From: Candidatus Melainabacteria bacterium
GTDB taxonomy: Bacteria; Cyanobacteriota; Vampirovibrionia; 2-02-FULL-35-15
DNA: 44,197 nucleotides
NCBI GenBank assembly: GCA_016201905.1
Contig: JACQBQ010000049.1
Span: 1 to 44,197 of the forward strand
Direction: 5' to 3'
Shown here piece after piece: positions 24,779 through 32,248 of the stretch (the first letter of the stretch is position 1; every line of letters starts with the position of its first letter). The position numbers and the translations under genes were made by a program. The notes under the pieces are model-generated. The model was not told the DNA's origin. It did not search any database and saw nothing but the letters and a program-made list of their open reading frames with translations.

Positions 24779-25680
24779 TATTCTTTTTTTACTGTTTCAG
24801 TTGAATCGAATTCAGAATTTTTCAATGACTCCTTGAATAATTCCCCAATAGACAAAATCGCATTTCTGGTTCCGGTTATTACTGGTATATCAGTGCCCCT
24901 TTGATCAAGCTGCTCCAAAAACTCAAGCTCAGCGATTCTTGGATCTATCTGTAGTGCTTGTCCTTTAACAGCAAGAGCTTGTGCATCGCCTTCGCCTTCA
25001 ATGATTCTTCTTTCTTTTTCACGCTCAGCTGTTTTTTTAATCCAGTTTTGTCTCTGTGACTCTTGCAGTGCAATTTGTTTTCTTTCAACAGCTTCTGCAA
25101 ATGCAGGAGAAAATCCTATAGTCCTAATTAGAAGCTCATCCAGGTAGACGCCACTTTTCAAGAAAGATTCCCTTAAGGCTTCTTGAGCATCTTGAGCAAG
25201 CCCTACTCTCCCTGAAGTGTAGACAGTGCTTATAGGATATTTAGCAACTATATTTCTAAAAATACTTCTTGTTTGAGGCACTATTAATTTTTCGGCATAA
25301 TCTTTTCCTAAATCCTGATGCAATTTCCAGGCTTTGTTTTTATCCAGATGTGCAATAACTGTTACATCAATATCAACCTGTTGACCGTCGTTTGTCTGGC
25401 ATTTAATACTTTGCCCTACATTACCTTCTTCATAAGTGTCGGTAAAATTATATGAGATTTTTCTGGCATCGTATGTTGTAACGCTCTCAATAATTGGAAT
25501 GATAACATTTACTCCTTCTCTCAGTATCCGTTTTTCAACCCCGCCAAATAAATTGAATACAACACCTACTTGACCTGCAGGAATAATATTAACTAATGAA
25601 CCGCTAAAAATAACTGCAGAGGAGATGAATATTGCTAGTCCGACTGCTATTAGGTTTTCTTTTTCTACTGGTTTTCTCAT
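24778..25680 (-). CDS. SPFH/band 7 (prohibitin-like) membrane protein, second copy
   Basis: An N-terminal membrane anchor (about residues 9-33) is followed by the band 7 domain (AGQVGVVFNLFGGVEKRILREG...VTTYDARKI) and an Ala/Glu-rich helix that ends the domain (AEAVERKQIALQESQRQ...AEREKERRIIEGEGDAQA). Proteins of this type (HflK/HflC, prohibitins) form large rings at the inner membrane and often control FtsH or membrane order. It abuts an upstream homologue with one-base overlap, so a hetero-oligomer is plausible. Its coupling to hisZ downstream is positional. Confidence 0.85.
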   Translation of the reverse strand: MRKPVEKENLIAVGLAIFISSAVIFSGSLVNIIPAGQVGVVFNLFGGVEKRILREGVNVIIPIIESVTTYDARKISYNFTDTYEEGNVGQSIKCQTNDGQQVDIDVTVIAHLDKNKAWKLHQDLGKDYAEKLIVPQTRSIFRNIVAKYPISTVYTSGRVGLAQDAQEALRESFLKSGVYLDELLIRTIGFSPAFAEAVERKQIALQESQRQNWIKKTAEREKERRIIEGEGDAQALAVKGQALQIDPRIAELEFLEQLDQRGTDIPVITGTRNAILSIGELFKESLKNSEFDSTETVKKE

Positions 25681-26561
25681 TAGTTTAAATTCTCAGAAAA
25701 AATTAATTTTGCCCTCTTCCCAAAAACCTGTGCTCGCCTGTATTTAATATAGTAGGGATTTGCTTTTAAAGCATTTACTCTTAGATTAATTGCCCTTGCT
25801 TCTCCCTCAGCCTGTAAAATTTTTGAATCTCTTTTTGCATGTTCAGCTGCAATAACATACTCCATTTTTAGATATTCCTGATAAGCTTGTTGTTTGCGAT
25901 CAATTGCATCTTGAAATTCCTTGGAGAATCTTGCATTTCTAATTAAAACCTCTTCAATATCAATGAAATATTTTTTAGCAAGATCTTTTTGAAGATTTTC
26001 CTGAATTTTGTTTTGAATTTCTTGCCTTTTCACACTGTATACATCTTCAACTGGATAGCTTGCTAAAACTTCTCTTAGAGTTGTTCTTGCTTTGGGAAAT
26101 ATGATCTTTACCGCATATTTTGGACCGATGAACTTGTGTAATTTCCACAGTTCATCTGGTTTAGGTTTTACTCTTACAGAAAGTTCAACATCTACTTTTT
26201 GACCGTCAGAGGTTAATGAGTGAATCTCTCCACCTGCAATTTTGCCTTGTTTGATCTGATCTTCAGAAGCAAAATTATATGTAATTTGTTTTACGTCATA
26301 AACCGTGGCTTGTTGAATTATAGGAATTGTAAAATGTATACCTTCTCCTAAAACTCTTTTTTCAACTCCTCCAAAAAGATTAAAGATTACAGCTCTCTCG
26401 CCTGCATCAACTTTTACTATTGCTCCTCCTAAGAAATAAAATAATAAAAGAAAAACAATCAAGTATCCCCAGTACTTGTTAAACCAATTGAACAGTGTAT
26501 TCAGCTCCTGTTGCTTTTTAGGATTTGGTGTAAAAAAGTCTGGTACATTAACTTCTGGCAT
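25680..26561 (-). CDS. SPFH/band 7 (prohibitin-like) membrane protein, first copy
   Basis: A short polar N-terminus (MPEVNVPDFFTPNPKK), one membrane span (about residues 31-50), and the band 7 domain with AGERAVIFNLFGGVEKRVLGEG. It shares the phrase VIFNLFGGVEKR with the next gene and so is a paralogue. Further on the helix KQQAYQEYLKMEYVIAAEHAKR leads to the coiled-coil end. First gene of the operon with the second SPFH gene, hisZ and hisG. The 200-base gap to the divergent flagellar operon shows no other gene. Confidence 0.85.
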   Translation of the reverse strand: MPEVNVPDFFTPNPKKQQELNTLFNWFNKYWGYLIVFLLLFYFLGGAIVKVDAGERAVIFNLFGGVEKRVLGEGIHFTIPIIQQATVYDVKQITYNFASEDQIKQGKIAGGEIHSLTSDGQKVDVELSVRVKPKPDELWKLHKFIGPKYAVKIIFPKARTTLREVLASYPVEDVYSVKRQEIQNKIQENLQKDLAKKYFIDIEEVLIRNARFSKEFQDAIDRKQQAYQEYLKMEYVIAAEHAKRDSKILQAEGEARAINLRVNALKANPYYIKYRRAQVFGKRAKLIFSENLN

Positions 26562-26761
26562 AGTTTTACCTTAAAATATCACAAAAATACTAATTTAAGA
26601 TAACATCTATAGCAAATTTATCCTAATATCTTTGCTTATTAATCAAAAACTAATACTTATGAGGGAATAATACTCTTAAGAAGGCGGATTGAGCTTAGTG
26701 AAAGTAACACAAAAATGCTAAAGAAACAAAGTAAGAAAAAGCGAGATTTTTCCAAATACAA

Positions 26762-27952
26762 ATGAAAAACAGAAATAAAGAATTAATCAGAAATATAGGA
26801 ATGAATCCACTTAAGCCAGATTCTTTTCAGGCTGTAAATGAGCCACTTATGAATAATTTGCTATTGTGGTCTAATGAAAGTATTGATTTGCATGATATCA
26901 TTCAAAGTTTTTTTGGAGTAAAAGTACGAACTAAAATTGTTGCTATTTTGCTTGACCTGGATTTAAATAATTGGATTGGTGTGGCTGGAGCATGGCAGCA
27001 CAATAATCATAATGGTCAAATAAGGATAGATGCTAAGCTTACGGAATTTTTATTAAACAATGCTTTTGGCTTGTCCCCGGTTAATCAACCGTTTAACATA
27101 AAAAAAATTAACCAACTTGAATTAAATATTTTACAGACATTTTTATCAAACATTGAAACTAAAATGAAAGAGTTTTGGGAAATCGATGCTAAATATCCAT
27201 TTTTAATGGATATAATTTATCTGGTCTGGCTTGTACAGTCAGAGGAAGGTGATATAGGAAGGATAGCGTTTGGATTACCGGCAAGCTTTAAGCCTAAAAG
27301 AAGTGCAAAAGCTGAAGGTGATGATGCCATTGATATCACCAAACTTGCTAATACTGGTATAAAAGTGCCTATAAACCTCTTAGTTGGTTCAACAAGGTTA
27401 TCGGTAAGCGAAATAAAGTCATTTGAGGCTGGAGACCTCGTTATATTTGAAGATAGTGATACTGGCAAATTTCAATGGCACTTAGGTGAAATAGGTCTCG
27501 TCTTACCAGAAGAAGATCATCCGGTTTTTTTAAGAGACATTGATAGCATTCAGGAATTGGCCAAAGAAATGGTAAAAACTACACATAATATTGATGAAGA
27601 TCCACTCTCAAGCTTGCCTTTAGAATTGTCTGCAGAATTTCAAAAGGTATTAATACCTCTGAAACAAGTTTTAGAACTTAAATCAGGTGGTGTTCTTCCG
27701 CTTGGTCCTGTCTTAGATTCTGAACTTGTTTTAACTGCTCAGGGAAGACCAGTAGCAAAGGGAGAATTAGTTATTGTTGGTAATCAGTTTGGTATGAGGA
27801 TTACAGATCTTTTAATTGGGCTTAAAAAAAGTGCAAAGAGTTCATCTGGTGTTGAATTGGAAGATCTTTTTGGTAAACAGCAGCAAACAAAAACAAAAGC
27901 AGAACAGCCCGGGACGTTTGCTGATGAGCTACAAGATCTTGAAGAAAGCTAA
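26762..27952 (+). CDS. Dual SpoA-domain switch/C-ring protein (FliM/FliN fusion or SctQ-like)
   Basis: Two SpoA (FliN-type) domains are visible near residues 198-250 (IKVPINLLVGSTRLSVSEIKSFEAGDLVIFE) and 285-352 (LPLGPVLDSELVLTAQGRP...GELVIVGNQFGMRITDLL). Ordinary FliM has one and FliN one, while type III secretion SctQ proteins carry two. The N-terminal about 180 residues lack the obvious GGxG-type CheC core of FliM. The protein leads the export genes fliO-P-Q-R on the same strand, and chemotaxis-type FliM/FliN is not otherwise in the window. It probably forms the cytoplasmic C-ring or sorting platform. ATG 26762 follows a TTTTTCCAAATACAA leader also seen before fliQ. Confidence 0.75.
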   Translation: MKNRNKELIRNIGMNPLKPDSFQAVNEPLMNNLLLWSNESIDLHDIIQSFFGVKVRTKIVAILLDLDLNNWIGVAGAWQHNNHNGQIRIDAKLTEFLLNNAFGLSPVNQPFNIKKINQLELNILQTFLSNIETKMKEFWEIDAKYPFLMDIIYLVWLVQSEEGDIGRIAFGLPASFKPKRSAKAEGDDAIDITKLANTGIKVPINLLVGSTRLSVSEIKSFEAGDLVIFEDSDTGKFQWHLGEIGLVLPEEDHPVFLRDIDSIQELAKEMVKTTHNIDEDPLSSLPLELSAEFQKVLIPLKQVLELKSGGVLPLGPVLDSELVLTAQGRPVAKGELVIVGNQFGMRITDLLIGLKKSAKSSSGVELEDLFGKQQQTKTKAEQPGTFADELQDLEES

Positions 27953-27954
27953 AA

Positions 27955-28224
27955 ATGGAAGTTTTTTTTGCCTTTCTTGTTAAACTAACAATAATTTTTC
28001 TTGGCAGCGGATTGGTTTTACTACTGGCTTTGTGGGTATCTTATGAGTCCAGTGCAATTGCAAGATCAGTCTTAAAATTAGAATTTGGAAATATTCAAGA
28101 AGATAAACTTAAAGTTCTAAAACATGAAAAGGTAAGTGCTCAGTCGGGAGTATATGAAGTTCTTGTTCCAGGAAAAGATATAGTCAAGTTATTCTCATCA
28201 CATAAAGGGATGAAAATAGTATAG
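27955..28224 (+). CDS. fliO: FliO-like membrane protein
   Basis: 89 residues with one N-terminal span (FFAFLVKLTIIFLGSGLVLLLALWV) and a short cytoplasmic domain. FliO assists assembly of FliP in flagellar export. Sequence alone is too short for a firm call. Position is the argument: two bases after the SpoA protein and nine before fliP, the usual fliO slot. The tail SGVYEVLVPGKDIVKLF resembles the short FliO domain only loosely. Confidence 0.5.
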   Translation: MEVFFAFLVKLTIIFLGSGLVLLLALWVSYESSAIARSVLKLEFGNIQEDKLKVLKHEKVSAQSGVYEVLVPGKDIVKLFSSHKGMKIV

Positions 28225-28233
28225 GGGACACGA

Positions 28234-28884
28234 ATGAATTGGAATAATGTTCTTCCAAACTTAGAACCATCACTTCAAATAGTTGTTTTGCTGGTAATTC
28301 TATCAATGCTTCCATTGATAGTAGTTACAATGACACCTTTTTTAAGAATACTAATTATTTTATCTTTGCTTAGAACAGCTCTGGGAACGCAGCAAGTCCC
28401 TCCTAACCTGGTTATAATTGGAATCGCAATGATTATTACTGGCTATGTGATGGGACCTAGTTTATCCCAGATGAATGAAACAGCACTAATTCCTTTAAGC
28501 AATCAACAAATTACAGTGCCAACAGCAATTGGTGAAGCATATAAACCACTAAGAAAGTTTATGCTTAAGCAAACTGAAATGAAAGACTTGGCATTTTTTT
28601 ACCGTATCAGCAATGAACCAAATCCTAAAAGTCCTGAAGAGGTTGGTTTTAGACAATTGATTGCTGCTTTTTTGCTTAGCGAACTTAGGACAGCATTTCA
28701 GATAGGGTTTTTAATTTTTATTCCTTTTTTAGTAATTGATCTTATAATTGCTAATATACTATTGGCTTTAGGTATGATTATGTTATCACCGACAATTGTT
28801 TCTTTACCGTTTAAGCTTTTAATATTTGTAGCAGTTGACGGCTGGACGTTGATCATAAAGGGATTAGTGGAGAGCTTCAATTAA
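28234..28884 (+). CDS. fliP: Flagellar biosynthetic protein FliP
   Basis: FliP (SctR family) forms the five-subunit core of the export gate in the inner membrane. Very well conserved segments are PFLRILIILSLLRTALGTQQVPPNLVIIG, FFYRISNEPNP, LIAAFLLSELRTAFQIGFLIFIPFLVIDLI, and MLSPTIVSLPFKLLIFVAVDGWTLI. At 216 aa it lacks the N-terminal signal peptide and extra part found in many FliP proteins, more like SctR of type III systems. GGGG before ATG 28234 is the likely ribosome binding site. Confidence 0.93.
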   Translation: MNWNNVLPNLEPSLQIVVLLVILSMLPLIVVTMTPFLRILIILSLLRTALGTQQVPPNLVIIGIAMIITGYVMGPSLSQMNETALIPLSNQQITVPTAIGEAYKPLRKFMLKQTEMKDLAFFYRISNEPNPKSPEEVGFRQLIAAFLLSELRTAFQIGFLIFIPFLVIDLIIANILLALGMIMLSPTIVSLPFKLLIFVAVDGWTLIIKGLVESFN

Positions 28885-28947
28885 TGGAAATCAGAATTTA
28901 AGAATATATAAGCGAAGAATGTTGCACTGAGCAATATTCTGAGCGTC

Positions 28948-28994
28948 GGGAGGAAGAGCAAAAATTTAAGCCTAAATTTTTGCAAATACAAATG
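28948..28994 (+). promoter_or_regulatory. fliQ leader: Shine-Dalgarno, hairpin, then start
   Basis: GGGAGG (28948-28953) is a strong ribosome binding site, but it is 38 bases before ATG 28992. Between them a perfect 11-bp inverted repeat GCAAAAATTTA (28958-28968) and TAAATTTTTGC (28973-28983) can fold, which would leave only about 12 unpaired bases between the site and the start. The segment ATTTTTGCAAATACAAATG (28976-28994) recurs with one mismatch immediately before and at the start of the SpoA gene (26746-26764). Confidence 0.5.
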
Positions 28995-29765
28995 GACTGG
29001 ATGCCACAAGCAATAAGAGATGGAATCGTGGTGGTTCTGGTTATTTCAGGTCCACTGGTTTTAGCTGCAGCTTTTATTGGATTATTAATCGGTATATTAC
29101 AAGCAGCAACCCAGGTCCAGGAGCAAACAATAGGATCTGCTTTAAAAATAATAGGTGTATTTGCGATTATAATTTTTGCAGGTTTCTGGATGTATCAATA
29201 TTTAAATCAATATACAGCCAGAACACTTTCGTCAGCGTTTACTTTTGTACCTAGGCAAACTCAAAAAGCAATTCCAGCGCATGTTTCAGATGAAAACAGT
29301 AATGAAGACGATAAATTTAATGTTCGATTTGAAGGTGAATCTGAAGCTGAAAAACCGTTAAAAGTAATTCCTCCTGAAAAACTGGAAGAGCAAAATTTAC
29401 CTAAAGGTGCTATACCAGCTGGCATTCCATATTTAGGTTCTCCAGGGATTCCAAAATCTCCTCCTATAAGTAAGCTTTTACCATCCAATCTTCCTAAGTT
29501 GCCAAAACAGCCATTAGGACCTAAATTGCCTCTAGCAGATTTTCAGGAACCAAAACCACTTTCTCCAAATGCTCCTAAAGTCCCGCCTAATTTACAGCTT
29601 CCACAAGGCATAAATGTGCCGGCAGGCGATGGAATGAATGCTCAGAAGGAAAAAACTGACTTGCAGAAAATAAATTTACTTCCAGAAAAACCTGAAGATG
29701 AGTCTTCCTTAGAAGTTCAAGATGACAATGCTGGAGAAGAGGATTCTCCTAGCTGGCTGAATTAA
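28992..29765 (+). CDS. fliQ: FliQ with a long proline-rich C-terminal extension
   Basis: FliQ is a two-span export-gate subunit normally of about 90 residues. The first about 85 residues here match (DGIVVVLVISGPLVLAAAFIGLLIGILQAATQVQEQTIG... then FAIIIFAGFWMYQYL). They are followed by roughly 170 extra residues, hydrophilic and Pro/Lys-rich (PKSPPISKLLPSNLPKLPKQ, LGPKLPLADFQEPKPLSPN), with an acidic end. That tail would be cytoplasmic and disordered. I use ATG 28992 (MDWMPQAIRDG). The TTG at 28980 is less likely. No frameshift is needed, so the fusion is real in this sequence. Confidence 0.88.
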   Translation: MDWMPQAIRDGIVVVLVISGPLVLAAAFIGLLIGILQAATQVQEQTIGSALKIIGVFAIIIFAGFWMYQYLNQYTARTLSSAFTFVPRQTQKAIPAHVSDENSNEDDKFNVRFEGESEAEKPLKVIPPEKLEEQNLPKGAIPAGIPYLGSPGIPKSPPISKLLPSNLPKLPKQPLGPKLPLADFQEPKPLSPNAPKVPPNLQLPQGINVPAGDGMNAQKEKTDLQKINLLPEKPEDESSLEVQDDNAGEEDSPSWLN

Positions 29766-29793
29766 ATTAGTAAATGATAAGTAAGAGGGTAAA

Positions 29794-30564
29794 ATGTTTG
29801 ATATATTCTTAAATCAAACGAAGCTTCTGGAACAGTTTGGCGGTGTATGGATTATTGGTCTTCTGGTTTTTACACGCACAATGGGTTTTGCAGCTACTGC
29901 GCCACTAATAGGCAGCAAGCAGATTCCAGCCCTTGTTAAAATTAGTTTTGCAATCGTTATTACTTTAATAATTTTTCCACTTATTGATGTGCCGCCGGAG
30001 TATCCGCGAAATTATGAGTTTATTTATTATATTGTAATTAATGCTACTGTTGGAATGCTTGTAGGGTGGATAAGCAGTTTGATTTTAGAAATTGGCAGAG
30101 TGGCAGGTGAAATGCTTGACATGCAAATGGGTTTAAATGCAGCTACTATGTTCGATCCTGTCACACAATCTCAAACAACAATTGTAGGACACTTTTTTGA
30201 ATTTATAGCTTTGACTATTTTCATTTCAGTTGGTGGGATGGAAAAGACTCTTGAAGGTTTATACAAAAGCTATAATACTTTTCCTGTGGTTTTTGAACAA
30301 ATCAATTTTAATCTCGATAAAATTATTAAAGCAACTGCAGAGCTCATTGCAATTGGTTTTTTAATAGTTTCACCAATAGTAGTTATAATTCTTGCTGTTG
30401 ATTTAATATTAGGATTAATGTCCAGAGCTGCTCCACAAATAAATGCATTTCAAATAAGTTTTTCTATAAAACCTACTCTAGGACTATTACTTCTTATGGT
30501 TCTGTTGCCTGCACTTCTTGAAATATTTGCAAAATTGTTTAATAATCCAAACCGGTATTTTTGA
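29794..30564 (+). CDS. fliR: Flagellar biosynthetic protein FliR
   Basis: FliR (SctT family) is the single-copy subunit of the FliPQR export gate. Six or more hydrophobic helices are seen. Conserved pieces are FTRTMGFAATAPLIGSKQIP, AGEMLDMQMGLNAATMFDPVT, and AVDLILGLMSRAAPQINAFQISFSIKPTLGLLLL. Length 256 aa is standard. AAGAGGGT precedes the ATG. It ends the run SpoA, fliO, fliP, fliQ, fliR. The FlhB and FlhA genes that usually follow are not in the window. Confidence 0.93.
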   Translation: MFDIFLNQTKLLEQFGGVWIIGLLVFTRTMGFAATAPLIGSKQIPALVKISFAIVITLIIFPLIDVPPEYPRNYEFIYYIVINATVGMLVGWISSLILEIGRVAGEMLDMQMGLNAATMFDPVTQSQTTIVGHFFEFIALTIFISVGGMEKTLEGLYKSYNTFPVVFEQINFNLDKIIKATAELIAIGFLIVSPIVVIILAVDLILGLMSRAAPQINAFQISFSIKPTLGLLLLMVLLPALLEIFAKLFNNPNRYF

Positions 30565-30603
30565 GATGAGCTTTAATAAGGTAAGTCGTTATATAATCTT
30601 TAT

Positions 30604-31035
30604 ATGAAGCTTACGACTAAAGGACAATACGCAATTCAGGCAATGATTGGTATTGCAGTGCATTGTACAAAATCAAGTGAGCCTATTTCTTTAAGAGAAG
30701 TTGCAAGTAATCAAAGTATTCCGTTGCCTTTCTTAGAACAAATTGCAATAAAACTCAGGCGAGCAGGCTTGGTAAAAAGCACACGTGGCCCTACAGGAGG
30801 ATATGTGTTATTAAAAGACAAAAAACAAATATCGCTTGTTGATATTATACAGGCTGTAGAAGGTCCACTTAATGTTGCACCAAGTGCAGGAAATGAATTT
30901 GAAGTTACTTGCCAACTCTGGCAAAAACTTAATCGAAGTATTTTTACCCTTTTAAAATCAATTACGCTTGAAGATCTTTACTATGATTCAATTAGTCTTA
31001 AGGCGTCAAAGGATAATCAAGCCTATGTTCAATAA
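30604..31035 (+). CDS. Rrf2-family transcription regulator
   Basis: The N-terminal winged helix starts MKLTTKGQYAIQAMIGIA and continues SLREVASNQSIPLPFLEQIAIKLRRAGLVKSTRGPTGGYVL, the standard Rrf2/IscR signature. IscR-type iron-sulfur binding needs three Cys in residues about 90-105. Here there is a single Cys (VTCQLW), so the usual cluster cannot form and the protein may act as CymR- or cluster-independent regulator. It is translationally coupled to the cysteine desulfurase gene downstream, a classic pairing that suggests control of Fe-S or sulfur supply. Confidence 0.88.
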   Translation: MKLTTKGQYAIQAMIGIAVHCTKSSEPISLREVASNQSIPLPFLEQIAIKLRRAGLVKSTRGPTGGYVLLKDKKQISLVDIIQAVEGPLNVAPSAGNEFEVTCQLWQKLNRSIFTLLKSITLEDLYYDSISLKASKDNQAYVQ

Positions 31036-32248
31036 TACAAAAATGATTTATGTTGACAATAGTGCAACTACCCGGGTAAGACCTGAAGTAGTTGAAGCTA
31101 TGCTGCCCATTTTAAAAGATGACTTTGGTAACCCATCTTCAATGCATGGGTTTGGAAGAAAAGCAAAAAAGCACTTAGATGACGCAAGGATAAACATTGC
31201 TTCTGTAATTAATTCTGAAGCTGAACAAATATTTTTTACAAGTGGTGGAACTGAATCTGATAATGCTGTAATTTTTGGTTTAGTAAGATATTTCGAGGAA
31301 AATGAAATAAAAGGGAAGAAGAAACATATAATTACTAGCAAGATTGAACATCCTGCAATTAAAGAACCACTTGAATGCCTGCAAAAAGATGGCTGGCATA
31401 TTACATGGCTAAATGTAAATAGGGAAGGATTTCTGGATTTAAATGAATTGCAGTCTTTAATCACAAAAGAAACACTTTTAGTCTCTGTAATTCATGCAAA
31501 CAATGAAATGGGTACGATTCAGGATTTAAATAAAATTTCAAATATTTGTAAAACTAACAATGTGTTATTTCACACGGATGCTGTTCAATCATTTGGGAAA
31601 ATTCCAATTAATGTAAAAGATCTACAACTTGATTTTTTATCCATGTCTGCGCATAAAATATATGGACCTAAAGGAGTTGGTGCTTTATATATTAAGTCTA
31701 AAGATCATTTTGCACCTTTATTAATTGGAGGTGGTCAGGAAAATCAAATTAGGCCTGGTACAGAGAACCTGGCTTCTATTGTAGGTTTTGGTATAGCAGG
31801 CAAATTATTAAAAGGTGAAATGTCTGAACATACAAAAAACCTTTGTGGGCTTCAAATTGAGCTAATGAAAGGTTTATCAGATATAGAAAATGTAATGTTA
31901 ACTGGACCTTCTCTTCAAATGATCAAAGAAAACACTTTGACTGAGAGATATCTTTATAGAATTCCGGGCCATATAAGCATATGTGTAAGAGATGTTGAAG
32001 GAGAAAACATTGTTTTACAAGCTGACTTAAAAGGAATTGCAGCTAGCTCTGGATCGGCATGTTCTAGCGGTACTATGGAACCCTCACATGTTTTAGTGTC
32101 TCTTGGAGTTCCACATAACTATGTAAGAGGTTCTTTGAGATTAACTTTAGGAAGAGAGAATACTGAAGATGACGTGAGATATATCATTGAATCTGTTAAA
32201 GACATTGCAGGAAATTTACAGAGAAAAGCATTGACTTTAAACAATTAA
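31025..32248 (+). CDS. Cysteine desulfurase (NifS/IscS family)
   Basis: A PLP enzyme that moves sulfur from cysteine to an active-site Cys for Fe-S clusters and thio-cofactors. From ATG 31025 the PLP lysine is K211 (SAHKIYGPKGVGALY) and the persulfide Cys is C346 in SSGSACSSGTMEPSHVL, an IscS/NifS-like loop. HANNEMGT and HTDAVQSFGK bind PLP. Length about 407 aa. ATG 31025 has an AAGGA site 11 bases upstream and overlaps the rrf2 end. ATG 31043 is the alternative. The 3' end overlaps the convergent ABC gene by 12 bases. Confidence 0.92.
   Translation: MFNNTKMIYVDNSATTRVRPEVVEAMLPILKDDFGNPSSMHGFGRKAKKHLDDARINIASVINSEAEQIFFTSGGTESDNAVIFGLVRYFEENEIKGKKKHIITSKIEHPAIKEPLECLQKDGWHITWLNVNREGFLDLNELQSLITKETLLVSVIHANNEMGTIQDLNKISNICKTNNVLFHTDAVQSFGKIPINVKDLQLDFLSMSAHKIYGPKGVGALYIKSKDHFAPLLIGGGQENQIRPGTENLASIVGFGIAGKLLKGEMSEHTKNLCGLQIELMKGLSDIENVMLTGPSLQMIKENTLTERYLYRIPGHISICVRDVEGENIVLQADLKGIAASSGSACSSGTMEPSHVLVSLGVPHNYVRGSLRLTLGRENTEDDVRYIIESVKDIAGNLQRKALTLNN

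Noticed and set aside
26762-30564. Type III secretion injectisome
   Set aside because: The dual-SpoA protein suggests it, but fliJ, fliK and an FlgG-like rod/hook protein elsewhere in the window point to flagella. No secretin or needle gene is visible.
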